Origin: Oscillospiraceae bacterium
GTDB lineage: Bacteria > Bacillota > Clostridia > Oscillospirales > CAG-272
Direction of reading: 5' to 3'
Assembly (NCBI GenBank): GCA_015064345.1
Contig: SVSK01000013.1
Span: 1-44,452, forward strand
DNA: 44,452 bases
The stretch's first letter is position 1. Every line of letters starts with the position of its first letter. The position numbers were made by a program, and so were the translations under genes. Below the pieces are notes generated by a model, which made no database searches, was not told where the DNA came from, and saw nothing but the letters and a program-made list of their open reading frames with translations. Shown here piece by piece: positions 27,892 to 38,763 of this stretch.

Positions 27892-28620
27892 TTATTTTTT
27901 CTTCTTCTTGATATGGGGATGTTTTTTCGCTTTTTCGGCGGCGATTCTGTCAGCTTCCTCCATTGCAAGACGCATGGACTCTTTGCGGTACTCGTTTTTC
28001 TTGGCTTCTATTTCGTCAAATTTGTCGTTGATCTTGTTGACGATCTCAAACCTGGATCTCTTTACCTCATCTTCATCCTCATCCGCAGGACACAGCTTTC
28101 CAAAGCAGCTGTAGAACAGCACAAGGTTGATGACGATACAAAGAAGCCAATAGAAATACACGCTCAGTCCGAGAGTGAACGACAGGTCTGCCGGAATAAC
28201 CGATGAAAGCAAAACCAATAGAATTGATGAAACGTAGTACACCATTGTCATCACGAGATTTCTGCCTGCGCGGTTTGCAATGTTCGGGTTTTCTGCGCCA
28301 AGAGCAATTCCCCTGATTCCGAGAAATACGAAAACGTGCATCACTGCCGCGAATACCAGTTTGGCGATATCCACAGCCATATCCACAGGACCCGTCATGC
28401 TATAAAGCTCGAACATGAGGGAGGCAGCATTCGTTCCGCACATCACCAGAAATCCGAGACACGATACGCTGGCAGCAACAAAGTATCGGTTATATTCCGC
28501 CAGCTTCGAGAATGCAAAGAGCATCACGACAGCACCAACTATATCCGCAAAGAAATAATACTGCGAAATGGAGAACGCGAAGGAGAGAAAATATCCGAAT
28601 ATCAGTATTCCGAATCCCAT
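27892..28620 (-). CDS. Polytopic membrane protein of unknown function, translationally coupled to secA
   Basis: Start set at [11 protein letters not shown], whose ATG overlaps the secA stop (TAATG). Multiple TMs, then a charged C-terminal helix ending IKKKKK. The track ORF extends to 28659. Confidence 0.75.
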   Translation of the reverse strand: MGFGILIFGYFLSFAFSISQYYFFADIVGAVVMLFAFSKLAEYNRYFVAASVSCLGFLVMCGTNAASLMFELYSMTGPVDMAVDIAKLVFAAVMHVFVFLGIRGIALGAENPNIANRAGRNLVMTMVYYVSSILLVLLSSVIPADLSFTLGLSVYFYWLLCIVINLVLFYSCFGKLCPADEDEDEVKRSRFEIVNKINDKFDEIEAKKNEYRKESMRLAMEEADRIAAEKAKKHPHIKKKKK

Positions 28621-31382
28621 TATTCTTCGCCCTCGCCCGCGGCACTTGCACCGCAACACTTTTTATACTTCTTTCCGCTTCCGCAAGGACAAGGATCGTT
28701 ACGTCCTACCTTGGGAGTCTTATTTACAACGGGAGCCTTCTTCTGGGCAGGTTTTCCGCCACCGCCCGCAAAGCCCTCGGAAACAACCTTTGCTACCTCA
28801 ACACGCTTTACTTCCTGCTGAGGCTTAGGAACAATGGACATTACCATTCTTGCTGTATCGTCGCGGATGTTCATTACCATTTCGTCAAACATATCCGCAC
28901 CGTAGAGACGGTATTCAGCAATAGGATTTCGCTGTGCGTATGCCTGAAGTCCGATAGCTTCCATAAGGGAATCCATGGCTTCAAGGTGATCCATCCACTT
29001 TTTGTCAACGTTCTGAAGGAGAACAACGCGCTCAACCTCACGCATCTGCTCTTCCCCGAACAATTCTTCCTTCTTCTGATAGAGCGCATCTGCTCTTTCA
29101 AGGAGTGTGTCGGTAATTTTCTGTCTTACCTCAGCCGCTGTTCCGTCAATATCCTTGAAATCAGCAGGGGCTGTGAGCATACCGAGATACTTGGAACGGA
29201 GTCCGTCGATATCCCACTGAGTCATATCCTCATCGTGGAGGAATGTTCCGACTGCATCGGTTACGGTGTCGCTGATCATGGACTTGATCTTATCCTTGAG
29301 GTCGGCGTTGTCAAGAACTTCGGATCTCTGCTTATAGATAACACTTCTCTGCTGGTTCATTACGTCGTCATACGCAAGGACGTTCTTACGTCTGTTGAAG
29401 TTCTGACCCTCGAGATGCTTTTGAGCGTTCTCAATTGATCCGGAGAGCATCTTTGCATCAATAGGCATATCCTCGTCCATTCCAAGGCGTTCTACCATAC
29501 CGATTATTCTGTCAGATCCGAAGAGTCTCATGAGATCGTCCTCAAAGGAGAGGAAGAATCTGGATTCACCCGGGTCGCCCTGACGTCCGCTTCGACCGCG
29601 GAGCTGGTTGTCGATACGTCGGGACTCGTGACGCTCTGTACCGATAACGAACAAACCACCTGCCGCGCATACCTTTTCAGCTTCAGGTCTGATAACTTCC
29701 TGATATTTCTTATAAAGTTCTCTGAAATGGTCACGCGCCGCGAAAATTTCCTCGCTTACGTTCTGTGATGAACCTGTAGCAAGTGCGATAACGGATTCCT
29801 CGTAGCCTTCCTTACGCATTTCGGACTTTGCGAGATATTCTGCATTACCGCCGAGCATGATGTCAGTACCACGTCCCGCCATGTTAGTGGAGATGGTTAC
29901 CGCACCGAACTTACCTGCCTGTGCAACTATATCCGCTTCCATTTCGTGATATTTAGCGTTGAGGACTGTGTGAGGGATGCCGGCGCCTTTAAGCTTTCTT
30001 GACAGTTCCTCAGACTTCTCGATGGAAACTGTACCGACAAGCACGGGCTGTCCCTTTTCGTGGCATTTCTTGATCTGCTCGATAATAGCTCTGTCCTTAC
30101 CTGCTTTTGTACGGTATACAACGTCCGGATGGTCCTTTCTGATCATGGGCTTGTTTGTAGGAACCTCTACAACGTCAAGCATGTAAATTTCACGGAACTC
30201 GTTTTCCTCGGACAGTGCTGTACCTGTCATACCGGAGAGCTTATTGTACATTCTGAAGTAGTTCTGGAAGGTGATTGTTGCAATAGTGCGATTTTCACGC
30301 TGGATCTTTACGCCTTCCTTGGCTTCAATAGCCTGGTGGAGACCGTCGGAATAACGTCTGCCGGGCATGATTCGGCCTGTGAAGGAGTCAACGATAAGGA
30401 CTTCATTGTTCTTTACAACGTAGTCTGTATCTCTGAACATTGTGCCATGAGCCTTAAGCGCCTGGTAAACATGGTGAGAGATATTTGCGTTTTCGGGATC
30501 GGAGAAGTTCTCAATTCCGAAATACTTTTCAGCCTTGGCGATACCTGATGCTGTAAGAGTGGTGCTCTTCGCCTTTTCATCAACGATATAGTCAGCATCA
30601 ATATCGTCCATGTCTTCTTTTGCGTCTACTTCCTTGACCACGTATTTTCTGAGAGTACGTGCAAAGCGGTCAGTCATGTCATAAAGAGCGTCAACCTCAG
30701 AACCCTGACCGGAGATAATAAGAGGAGTTCTCGCCTCGTCGATCAGGATGGAGTCAACCTCGTCGACGATAGCAAAGTTGTGGCCTCTCTGAACGCGGTT
30801 TTCCTTATAAAGTACCATGTTGTCACGGAGATAGTCAAATCCGAACTCGTTGTTCGTGCCGTAAGTGATGTCGCAGTTATATGCCTCCTGCTTCTCCGCG
30901 CGAGTCTGCCCGTGAACGATAAGACCGGTGGTGAGACCGAGGTACTCATGGATTCTGCCCATTTCCTCACAGCCGAGTCGTGCAAGGTAATCATTTACTG
31001 TTACAACGTGAACGCCTTTGCCCTCAAGCGCATTGAGGTAAGATGGCAGAGTCGCAACGATAGTTTTACCTTCACCTGTTTTCATTTCGGTGATTCTTCC
31101 CTGGTGCAGGAGAATACCACCCATGATCTGCACGTCAAAGGGGCGCTTTCCGAGAATTCTGTCGCCTGCTTCACGAACGCACGCAAAAGCCTCGGGAAGA
31201 ATGTCATCAAGTGTTTCTCCTGCCGCGAGACGCTGCTTGAACAAGTCGGTCTGCGCTCTCATTTCAACATCCGACATGGCCTTATATTTATCTGCAAGCG
31301 CATTTACACGCTTTACGAGAGGCATGATCTTTTTGATCTGTCTGTCACTGTAAGTTCCGAAAATTGATGTTACTAAACTCAT
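28620..31382 (-). CDS. secA: Preprotein translocase ATPase SecA
   Basis: [56 protein letters not shown], and SEC-C metal-binding tail [19 protein letters not shown]. Confidence 0.98.
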   Translation of the reverse strand: MSLVTSIFGTYSDRQIKKIMPLVKRVNALADKYKAMSDVEMRAQTDLFKQRLAAGETLDDILPEAFACVREAGDRILGKRPFDVQIMGGILLHQGRITEMKTGEGKTIVATLPSYLNALEGKGVHVVTVNDYLARLGCEEMGRIHEYLGLTTGLIVHGQTRAEKQEAYNCDITYGTNNEFGFDYLRDNMVLYKENRVQRGHNFAIVDEVDSILIDEARTPLIISGQGSEVDALYDMTDRFARTLRKYVVKEVDAKEDMDDIDADYIVDEKAKSTTLTASGIAKAEKYFGIENFSDPENANISHHVYQALKAHGTMFRDTDYVVKNNEVLIVDSFTGRIMPGRRYSDGLHQAIEAKEGVKIQRENRTIATITFQNYFRMYNKLSGMTGTALSEENEFREIYMLDVVEVPTNKPMIRKDHPDVVYRTKAGKDRAIIEQIKKCHEKGQPVLVGTVSIEKSEELSRKLKGAGIPHTVLNAKYHEMEADIVAQAGKFGAVTISTNMAGRGTDIMLGGNAEYLAKSEMRKEGYEESVIALATGSSQNVSEEIFAARDHFRELYKKYQEVIRPEAEKVCAAGGLFVIGTERHESRRIDNQLRGRSGRQGDPGESRFFLSFEDDLMRLFGSDRIIGMVERLGMDEDMPIDAKMLSGSIENAQKHLEGQNFNRRKNVLAYDDVMNQQRSVIYKQRSEVLDNADLKDKIKSMISDTVTDAVGTFLHDEDMTQWDIDGLRSKYLGMLTAPADFKDIDGTAAEVRQKITDTLLERADALYQKKEELFGEEQMREVERVVLLQNVDKKWMDHLEAMDSLMEAIGLQAYAQRNPIAEYRLYGADMFDEMVMNIRDDTARMVMSIVPKPQQEVKRVEVAKVVSEGFAGGGGKPAQKKAPVVNKTPKVGRNDPCPCGSGKKYKKCCGASAAGEGEE

Positions 31383-31536
31383 TTATCCTCCAACGGTTGT
31401 CAGTACAACCTTCGTAATATTTTCAGTAGTCATTATTATACGAATATCATTATAACCTATTTCGTCTCGGGTTTGTAGTACAAAATGTAAATTTATTGAA
31501 AATGCAGACAAAAATGCAGATATTTTTGCTCAAATA

Positions 31537-31565
31537 TTGATATTTGCACCGATATCATGTATAAT
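31537..31565 (+). promoter_or_regulatory. Sigma-A type promoter for trmL
   Basis: TTGATA - 17 bp - TATAAT, 28 nt upstream of the ATG at 31594. Confidence 0.8.
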
Positions 31566-31593
31566 ACGGGTACATTCACCGAAAGGAAGCACA

Positions 31594-32109
31594 ATGAAAG
31601 ACATAAACATTGTACTGCACGAGCCGGAAATACCGCAGAACACGGGAAACATTGCAAGAACCTGTGCCGCCACCGGTGCTGCTCTGCACATCATTAGGCC
31701 CATGGGCTTTGAGATAGATGACAGAAAGCTCAAGCGCGCGGGGCTCGACTACTGGCATCAGCTTGATATAACCTATTACGATAACTTGGACGATTTCTTC
31801 TCGAAGAATCCGAGTTGCAACTTCTACTGTTTTACCACGAAGGCGCCGAGATGCTATACTGACGTGGAATATAAAGCTCCCGTCTTTCTCTTCTTCGGTA
31901 AGGAGACAAAGGGGCTGCCCGAGGACTTACTCTCCGCAAATCTTGACCGATGTGTGAGACTCCCGATGCGTGAAACTTTGCGAAGCCTCAACCTTTCAAA
32001 TGCCGTTGCTGTGGGAGTTTATGAGGTACTTCGCCAGAGCGGTTTTAAGGGTCAGCAGAATGAGAGCGAGTATTTAACTGACATTAACAACAACTATTAT
32101 GAAAAATAA
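31594..32109 (+). CDS. trmL: tRNA (cytidine(34)-2'-O)-methyltransferase TrmL (SPOUT)
   Basis: MKDINIVLHEPEIPQNTGNIARTCAATGAALHIIRPMGF, FLFFGKETKGLPEDLL, LRSLNLSNAVAVGVYEVLRQ. RBS GAAAGGAAG. Confidence 0.94.
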   Translation: MKDINIVLHEPEIPQNTGNIARTCAATGAALHIIRPMGFEIDDRKLKRAGLDYWHQLDITYYDNLDDFFSKNPSCNFYCFTTKAPRCYTDVEYKAPVFLFFGKETKGLPEDLLSANLDRCVRLPMRETLRSLNLSNAVAVGVYEVLRQSGFKGQQNESEYLTDINNNYYEK

Positions 32110-32119
32110 GGAGAGAAAA

Positions 32120-32737
32120 ATGAAAGTAGTATTTCTTGGTGACAGCATTACGGATGCAGGCAGACGTACTGACGAAAACGGAATGGGCAACGGCTATGCA
32201 TTCTACGCTTCTAAGATAATAAAAAGCCGACACCCTGTAACGGAATTTGAGTTTATTAATCGCGGCATAAACGGTGACAAAATCATTATGCTTGCTGAGA
32301 GAATGCAGGAGGACTGCATAGATTTACAGCCTGACGTGGTTTCGATTCTCATTGGTATTAACAACACCGCCTGCAGAGAGGACACCCTCAACTGGTACAC
32401 AAGTGAGCATTTCGAAGGTGCATACCGCCAGATCCTTACAGATATTAAGACAAAGACAAATGCAAAGATTATTATTCTTGAAGAGTTTCTCTTCCCCGTT
32501 CCCGGAAAAGATCATTGGAGAGTAGATGTTGACTCAAAAATCGGTATAACACGAAAGCTGGCAAGAGAGTTCGCCGATGTTTATGTACCGCTTGACGGTC
32601 TGCTTCACGCACACTGCCTTGACGCTTATCCTGTTGCATGGTCTCATGACGGTGTTCATCCTACTGAAGCTGCAGCTCGTATTATTGCAGGTTACTATGC
32701 CGACGCTTTTGAGAAGGTATTTGCAAAGCTCAACTAA
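32120..32737 (+). CDS. SGNH/GDSL hydrolase family protein
   Basis: FLGDSITDAGRR (block I), RGINGDK, LIGINNTA (block III), HDGVHPTEAAARII (block V Asp-His). Confidence 0.9.
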   Translation: MKVVFLGDSITDAGRRTDENGMGNGYAFYASKIIKSRHPVTEFEFINRGINGDKIIMLAERMQEDCIDLQPDVVSILIGINNTACREDTLNWYTSEHFEGAYRQILTDIKTKTNAKIIILEEFLFPVPGKDHWRVDVDSKIGITRKLAREFADVYVPLDGLLHAHCLDAYPVAWSHDGVHPTEAAARIIAGYYADAFEKVFAKLN

Positions 32738-32741
32738 ACAC

Positions 32742-32785
32742 AAAAAAACTCCATTGCCTACTTCGGTAACGGAGTTTTATTTTTC
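32742..32785 (+). terminator. Rho-independent terminator after the SGNH hydrolase
   Basis: AACTCCATTGCC-TACTTC-GGTAACGGAGTT followed by TTATTTTT. Confidence 0.75.
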
Positions 32786-32788
32786 ACT

Positions 32789-32823
32789 TAAAAAGACCCG
32801 CCTAACAGACGAGTCTTTTTTCT
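32789..32823 (-). terminator. Rho-independent terminator of the solute-binding protein gene
   Basis: Minus strand AAGACTCGTCTG-tta-GGCGGGTCTTTTT. Confidence 0.75.
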
Positions 32824-32830
32824 TTATGGA

Positions 32831-34495
32831 TTAATATGCGCCCTGCTGCCACTTAGTGTAGTAGCTGATAAGGGAATCGTCGTCCTCTTCGTCAAGAAGC
32901 TTCTGAATAACCTCGTTACTCTGTAGCTCGGCAAGAATTTCCTTGATTTCGGCATTGAAGTTCTCACTGCTTACGTTAAGGATTCTTTCCTTATATTCCT
33001 CGCAAAGAGCCTCATACTCTTCGAGAAGATCGAGGTTGCCGTTTTCTTCACTGAAGTAGTTGGGCATCTTGATGTAGGGACTGGAAACAGCCTCCTGGTT
33101 CTGAATAAGGTACTTATCCCAGTATTCCATGGAGATACCTTCTCCGGGATATGTCATGAACACGTTACCAGTTTCAGAGAGTTCCATCTTATAGTCATCG
33201 CTTATGATAGAGATGGTTTCCTTGGTATCGGGATCATCATATTCCCAGTGGATTCCTTCAACGCCGTACTGGAGAACAGTTCTGAGTTCCTTGTCTGTAT
33301 TAATGCAAGTAATGATTTCCATAGAACGGGAGACGTCCTTGGAATACTCGGACACAGCAAACATGGATTCGTAAATTGTTTCTTCGTCAAATACAGGGTT
33401 AGAATAAACGCTGATGTAATAGTCCTCTTCATACTGTGCAATGGAAACAGGGTCACCGGAAATTACGCCTACTGCGAATCTCTGACCTTCCTCAAGAGTT
33501 CCGTCGCCAACGTAGCCGAGAGCCTGAAGTTCCTTAACCATCTTGAAGGTACTTACATATGTAGAGTCAAGAAGAAGTTCCGGAGGAAGAGAATCACTGT
33601 ACTTTGTTTCGCTGGAAAGAACAGAGCAAATGAGTGACCATTCTTTGCTTACTCCGTCAGCACCCCAGTAAACGATACCTGCGGTGTCAACAGGACCGAG
33701 AAGCGGAATTACATCCTCAAGACCCTGGTTACCGATATCAATGATAAAGTTCTTAGATCTGAGGAAGGATGAAAGATCGCTGTAGTTGTAGTCGTATACA
33801 TCTACAAGCTCCTTATTGATGAGAAGGTACTGATACTCGCCTACAGGACGGTTGTTCGGAATACCGAATGTGCCGTAGTCATAGATAGGCTTAAGGAATG
33901 TGGGGTAAATATAGGACTTAAGAATCTTTGAGTTTCCGCTGAGTTCTCCGTCAAGAGCCGCAGCGATATCGCCCCAAGCATATTCGCAGTATGCATCATA
34001 GCCGCTGATATAGAAAATGTCAAACTGTGTATCAACAACGTCGGGGTATGTCTTTACAGCAATACCGAGTTCGTCGATGGTGGTCTCTTCCGGAGGATTT
34101 GTTTCAACAGTTTCTTCCACCTTCTGACCCTTATTCTTGAGGGCCTTCTTTCTTGCTTCTTCAGCGGCCTTCTTGTCAGCAGTAGCCTGCTTTACTTCAG
34201 CGATCTTTGCGTCAACCGTTTCCTTGTACTCATCGCGAGGAATCAGGTGAAGCTCGATAGCAGTGTCATACTTCGCCTGTGTGATCTTATTTACAGCAGC
34301 TTCTACCTGTTCGGCAGCCTCGTCTGTGGTGCTCGGATCTGTAGGGAGCCACAGAGAAAGTGTCATCGCAACACGCTTGCTGTCCTGTGTATCTGCAGTC
34401 TCGTCGCCTGGGTCTTCTTCGTCCTTAGAGCAGCCTGCGAACATGCCGAGCACTATTACCATTGCAAGCAATAAGCTGATAAGCTTCTTAATCAT
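32831..34495 (-). CDS. Extracellular solute-binding lipoprotein (ABC-type SBP)
   Basis: Lipoprotein signal MIKKLISLLLAMVIVLGMFAGC. SBP-like body (TLSLWLPTDPSTTD..., FDIFYISGYDAYCEYA...). Confidence 0.8.
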   Translation of the reverse strand: MIKKLISLLLAMVIVLGMFAGCSKDEEDPGDETADTQDSKRVAMTLSLWLPTDPSTTDEAAEQVEAAVNKITQAKYDTAIELHLIPRDEYKETVDAKIAEVKQATADKKAAEEARKKALKNKGQKVEETVETNPPEETTIDELGIAVKTYPDVVDTQFDIFYISGYDAYCEYAWGDIAAALDGELSGNSKILKSYIYPTFLKPIYDYGTFGIPNNRPVGEYQYLLINKELVDVYDYNYSDLSSFLRSKNFIIDIGNQGLEDVIPLLGPVDTAGIVYWGADGVSKEWSLICSVLSSETKYSDSLPPELLLDSTYVSTFKMVKELQALGYVGDGTLEEGQRFAVGVISGDPVSIAQYEEDYYISVYSNPVFDEETIYESMFAVSEYSKDVSRSMEIITCINTDKELRTVLQYGVEGIHWEYDDPDTKETISIISDDYKMELSETGNVFMTYPGEGISMEYWDKYLIQNQEAVSSPYIKMPNYFSEENGNLDLLEEYEALCEEYKERILNVSSENFNAEIKEILAELQSNEVIQKLLDEEDDDSLISYYTKWQQGAY

Positions 34496-34520
34496 TTAAG
34501 GATCCTCCTAAAATTACCTT

Positions 34521-34536
34521 TGGGAATACATTCCCA
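34521..34536. repeat. Perfect palindrome (candidate operator) in the SBP leader
   Basis: TGGGAAT-AC-ATTCCCA between the -10 element and the SBP start codon. Confidence 0.6.
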
Positions 34537-34551
34537 TAATATGCTTTTATA

Positions 34552-34580
34552 ATTTTACACGAAAATGCCTCATATGTCAA
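34552..34580 (-). promoter_or_regulatory. Sigma-A type promoter for the solute-binding lipoprotein
   Basis: Minus strand TTGACA (34580-34575) - 17 bp - TAAAAT (34557-34552). Confidence 0.75.
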
Positions 34581-34656
34581 GCATTTTGTGCGCTTCTATT
34601 TGTAAATAAACGTATTATTAGCTCTTTATTTTCAAATATCGTGCCTGACGGGCATC

Positions 34657-35781
34657 TTATTCAAGATAGTCCTTCAGTCTCTTCGATCTGCTGGGATGAC
34701 GCAGCTTGCGAAGAGCCTTTGCTTCGATCTGACGGATTCTCTCTCTTGTGATGTTGAACTCTTTACCAACCTCCTCAAGAGTACGAGTTCTGCCGTCCTC
34801 AAGGCCGAATCTCATCTTAAGTACCATCTCTTCTCTGGGAGTCAGAGTATGAAGGACCTCATTAAGCTGTTCACGGAGAAGCTGATATGATGCCGCCTCA
34901 GCAGGTGTGGGGGTGTTATCATCAGGAATGAAGTCACCGAGATGGCTTTCATCTGCTTCACCGATAGGTGTTTCAAGAGACACGGGATCCTGGGATATCT
35001 TGATGATCTCGCGGACCTTTTCCTCACTCATGCCGATGTCAGCAGCGATTTCCGCCGAAGTTGCTTCTCTTCCAAGCTTTTGCAGAAGCTGAAGCTGGCT
35101 GCGGGACACCTTATGTATTGTTTCAACCATATGAACGGGAATACGGATCGTTCTTGACTGATCTGCGATGGCGCGGCTGATAGCCTGTCTGATCCACCAC
35201 GTTGCATATGTTGAGAACTTATATCCCATTGTGTAGTCGAACTTCTCTACAGCCTTCATAAGGCCGAGGTTGCCTTCCTGGATAAGGTCGAGGAAGTAGA
35301 TTCCCTTGCCTACGTAGCGCTTTGCAATGCTTACAACAAGTCTGAGGTTTGATTCAACCAGCTTGTTCTTTGCATACTCGTCGCCATCTGCCATTTTCTT
35401 GGCGTAGTATGTCTCCTGCTCGCTGTCAAGAAGCGGAATGGAGCCAATTTCCTTAAGGTACATTCTTACAGGGTCGTCTACCATCAGACCCTCCTGTGAA
35501 AGTACCTTTTCCATGTCATCTGCGCTGTCAAGCTTTTCAACATCACTATCGATGTCGTCAAGGTCTCCTGCGTCGATAAGCTTTGTAACGTCCTCAGGCT
35601 CAATTTCCATAATGTCCATCAGATCCTCTTCAGTGGGCCCCTCGGGCTCTGCTATGTCCGTATCGTCAATTACGGCAAATGAGTCGTCTGTTACCGTGAT
35701 CACAGATTCTTCGTCCGTGATCTCATTTTCAATGTCGTTTCTTTTCATTTCCGGGTCTATACCGTACATTATTTCCTCCAA
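34657..35781 (-). CDS. rpoD: RpoD-type sigma-70 factor, second (downstream) copy with non-canonical N-terminus
   Basis: [74 protein letters not shown] and [38 protein letters not shown]. Confidence 0.95.
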   Translation of the reverse strand: MEEIMYGIDPEMKRNDIENEITDEESVITVTDDSFAVIDDTDIAEPEGPTEEDLMDIMEIEPEDVTKLIDAGDLDDIDSDVEKLDSADDMEKVLSQEGLMVDDPVRMYLKEIGSIPLLDSEQETYYAKKMADGDEYAKNKLVESNLRLVVSIAKRYVGKGIYFLDLIQEGNLGLMKAVEKFDYTMGYKFSTYATWWIRQAISRAIADQSRTIRIPVHMVETIHKVSRSQLQLLQKLGREATSAEIAADIGMSEEKVREIIKISQDPVSLETPIGEADESHLGDFIPDDNTPTPAEAASYQLLREQLNEVLHTLTPREEMVLKMRFGLEDGRTRTLEEVGKEFNITRERIRQIEAKALRKLRHPSRSKRLKDYLE

Positions 35782-35842
35782 AAAAATATCGAATTTGCGG
35801 TGATAAGGTATTTACGCGGAGTCTTGCGTGTTGCGATAAAAA

Positions 35843-36943
35843 TTAGTTTATATCGTTAAGAAATCCTTTAAGGATCTTAGAACGGCTTTGGTGTCTAAGC
35901 TTACGAAGTGCTTTTGCTTCGATCTGACGGATTCTCTCTCTTGTGATGTTGAATTCCTTACCAACCTCTTCAAGAGTTCTTGTGCGTCCGTCATCAAGTC
36001 CGAAGCGAAGCTTGATAACCATTTCCTCACGGGGAGTAAGAGTGTGGAGCACTTTATTGAGCTGTTCCCTAAGAAGCTGATAAGAAACTGCTTCTGCAGG
36101 GGTGGGGGTGGAATCATCGGGGATAAAGTCGCCAAGATGGCTGTCGTCCTCTTCTCCGATAGGTGTTTCAAGTGAAACGGGATCCTGTGCTGTCTTCATG
36201 ATATCGCGAACCTTCTCGGGGCTCATTCCGAGCTTTTCGGCGATCTCGTCTATAGTAGGCTCGCGTCCATACTCCTGAAGAAGCTGACGCGAGGTTCTTG
36301 ATACTCGGTGGATTGTTTCAACCATATGGACCGGTATACGAATCGTTCTTGCCTGGTCCGCAATTGCACGGGTAATTGCCTGTCTGATCCACCACGTTGC
36401 GTATGTGGAGAACTTATAGCCCTTAGTATGGTCGAATTTTTCAACCGCTTTTATAAGGCCGAGGTTTCCTTCCTGAATCAGATCAAGGAAGTACATTCCC
36501 TTTCCAACGTATTTCTTTGCGATACTGACCACAAGTCGAAGGTTTGCCTCAACAAGCTCGTTCTTAGCGAATTCGTCTCCCTCTGCAACCCGCTCTGCAA
36601 GATAAGTTTCTCTCTCGGAGGAAAGGAGCGGTATCTTTCCTATATCTTTGAGATACATTCTGACCGGGTCGTCAACTGCAACACCGTCATCAGACAGATA
36701 TTTCTCAAGATCCGCACTGTCTTCAAGCTCGTCAGCTGCATCGTCATCGTCAAATACGTCATTCTCGATATAATTAACGACTTCAATTCCGCTTTGCTCC
36801 AAAGTTTCGTAGATCTTCTCGATCTGGTCAACATCGTACCCGCAAAATTCTACTGCTTCCATAATCTCACTGCCTGAAAGGGATCCCTGACTTTTTCCCT
36901 TCTCGATCAGGCCCTGCATGTCGACCTTTTTTTCATTTTCCAT
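35843..36943 (-). CDS. rpoD: Primary sigma factor RpoD/SigA with canonical region 1.1
   Basis: Region 1.1 [45 protein letters not shown] plus full regions 2-4. Directly downstream of dnaG. Confidence 0.97.
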   Translation of the reverse strand: MENEKKVDMQGLIEKGKSQGSLSGSEIMEAVEFCGYDVDQIEKIYETLEQSGIEVVNYIENDVFDDDDAADELEDSADLEKYLSDDGVAVDDPVRMYLKDIGKIPLLSSERETYLAERVAEGDEFAKNELVEANLRLVVSIAKKYVGKGMYFLDLIQEGNLGLIKAVEKFDHTKGYKFSTYATWWIRQAITRAIADQARTIRIPVHMVETIHRVSRTSRQLLQEYGREPTIDEIAEKLGMSPEKVRDIMKTAQDPVSLETPIGEEDDSHLGDFIPDDSTPTPAEAVSYQLLREQLNKVLHTLTPREEMVIKLRFGLDDGRTRTLEEVGKEFNITRERIRQIEAKALRKLRHQSRSKILKGFLNDIN

Positions 36944-36990
36944 AATGAACCTCGTGTATGTGCTGTGTTTCTCTGTTTTCCTTATTCTTT

Positions 36991-38736
36991 TCAGTTGTTG
37001 CCGCGCTTCTTTTTGAGGATATCCTCAAGTGACAGTTCCCCATCGCGGGCGTTTGTGCTCTCATCCCGCATTGACTTAACGTAAATGTCAAAGGATTTTT
37101 CATCATTACCCGACAATTCGCTTCTCTCTGCGATCATGCGAGATACTCTTGACACCTCGTCAGAAGTAAAGCTTTCGTTAAGCATTCCGATTGAGAAGCC
37201 GCCTGCATCGTGCCGCTCTTTTGCGAACTCGAACAGTTTTTTGCCGAGAGTCGTGACAAAATCATCTGCCGCGAGTTCCCTGCCGTCTATCTTTCTGGTG
37301 AAATACTCGCTTCTGATAAAGAGCATTCCGAGCACTGCCTCTTCTATTCTCGCGCCCTTAGGCTGCTTCGCAAAGTCGGGGTTGACTCTGTCGCTGAGTC
37401 CAGAGGTGATTCTGATAAGCTCGCCCTTGCGTTTTTTGCTGTTTTCATATTGAGCGCGTCTTCGCTTTGCATCAACATCGGCACGAATGCTCTTTAGGTC
37501 AACCGAAAACTCCCGTGCTGTCTTGTCAATGTAGATATCCCTCTCAACGCTTGACTGTATTCCTGCTATATAAGCGCAAATTTCTGACAATGCTTTTATC
37601 TTTGAGTCAGATATGCTCATATCATACTTTGAACGAATTCCGTCAAGCATAAATTCGAATTTGCCGCGGCTTGCCTCGATTAGCTCTCTGAACTTGTCTG
37701 CGCCGTATTTCTTTATGTATTCGTCAGGGTCCTTTGCTCCCTGCATACGAAGTACCTTCGCGTCAATTCCCGCTTCCTCAAGCAAGGTGATAGCTCTGTT
37801 TGCCGCTTTCTGACCCGCCTCGTCGCTGTCGTAGGAGATGATCACACGGTCCGTGTATTTTTTCATCATCCTCGCCTGCTCTGAGGTTATTGCAGTGCCG
37901 AGTGTTGCAACCGCCATACCAAATCCCGCATCGTGGAGAGTTATTACGTCCATGTATCCTTCGCAAAGGATGAAATATCCCGCATCCGAATTTTTGGCAT
38001 AGTTAAGAGCAAACATATTTTTACTCTTTTTGAACGCGGGGGTGTCTGAAGTGTTCAGATACTTCGGCTTTGAATCGTCAAGCACGCGTCCGCCGAATGC
38101 TATTACGTTGCCTGACACGTCGATGATCGGGAACATTACTCTTCCGCGGAAATAGTCGTAGTAGCCTCGCTCATTCTTTCCCGCAAAGTATGCAGTGCGT
38201 ATCTCCTCATGCTTGAATCCGAGGGATGTAAGGTGTTTCAACATTGATCCGCCCGACGGAGGTGAGTAGCCAAGTCCGAATCGCTTGATGGATGCCATGG
38301 ACAGTCCGCGATCGGTGAAATACTTTCGTCCGGGTGCGCCGATATTATCGTCAAAAAGCATCTTACGGTAATATTTCGCCGCTTCAAGGTTCATCTGCAG
38401 AACTCTCGAGCGCGATACCGTATCAGGTCTGCCACTGTTTGAGTCAAAGTCCGGAAGTGCTATACCCGCGCGCTTGGCAAGAGTCTCAACCGCTGCCACG
38501 TAGTCGAGATTCTCCGTACGCATGACGAAGTTGATAACGTCTCCGCCTGCACCGCAACCGAAGCAGTAAAAGCTCTGTGTACCGGGATATACCGTGAATG
38601 ACGGGGTCTTCTCGCTGTGGAACGGACAAAGTCCCTTAAGATTCGATCCCGCTCTTTTGAGTGTCACATAAGTAGAGATCACGCTCTCAATATCACAGCG
38701 ATATCTGATATCTTCAATTACACTTGCCGGTATCAT
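36991..38736 (-). CDS. dnaG: DNA primase
   Basis: Zinc finger ([36 protein letters not shown]), [41 protein letters not shown]. Confidence 0.97.
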   Translation of the reverse strand: MIPASVIEDIRYRCDIESVISTYVTLKRAGSNLKGLCPFHSEKTPSFTVYPGTQSFYCFGCGAGGDVINFVMRTENLDYVAAVETLAKRAGIALPDFDSNSGRPDTVSRSRVLQMNLEAAKYYRKMLFDDNIGAPGRKYFTDRGLSMASIKRFGLGYSPPSGGSMLKHLTSLGFKHEEIRTAYFAGKNERGYYDYFRGRVMFPIIDVSGNVIAFGGRVLDDSKPKYLNTSDTPAFKKSKNMFALNYAKNSDAGYFILCEGYMDVITLHDAGFGMAVATLGTAITSEQARMMKKYTDRVIISYDSDEAGQKAANRAITLLEEAGIDAKVLRMQGAKDPDEYIKKYGADKFRELIEASRGKFEFMLDGIRSKYDMSISDSKIKALSEICAYIAGIQSSVERDIYIDKTAREFSVDLKSIRADVDAKRRRAQYENSKKRKGELIRITSGLSDRVNPDFAKQPKGARIEEAVLGMLFIRSEYFTRKIDGRELAADDFVTTLGKKLFEFAKERHDAGGFSIGMLNESFTSDEVSRVSRMIAERSELSGNDEKSFDIYVKSMRDESTNARDGELSLEDILKKKRGNN

Positions 38737-38763
38737 GCGCGTCCCTCCTTAGTTTACTGCTTA

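Noticed and set aside
28512-29438. 308-aa plus-strand ORF
   Set aside because: Antisense to the 3' end of secA and the start of the next gene. No domain signature.
31393-31408. GGTTGT-CAGT-ACAACC hairpin in the secA leader (its 5' UTR on the minus strand)
   Set aside because: Only a 6-bp stem without a U tract. Not enough to call a regulator or SecA-responsive element.
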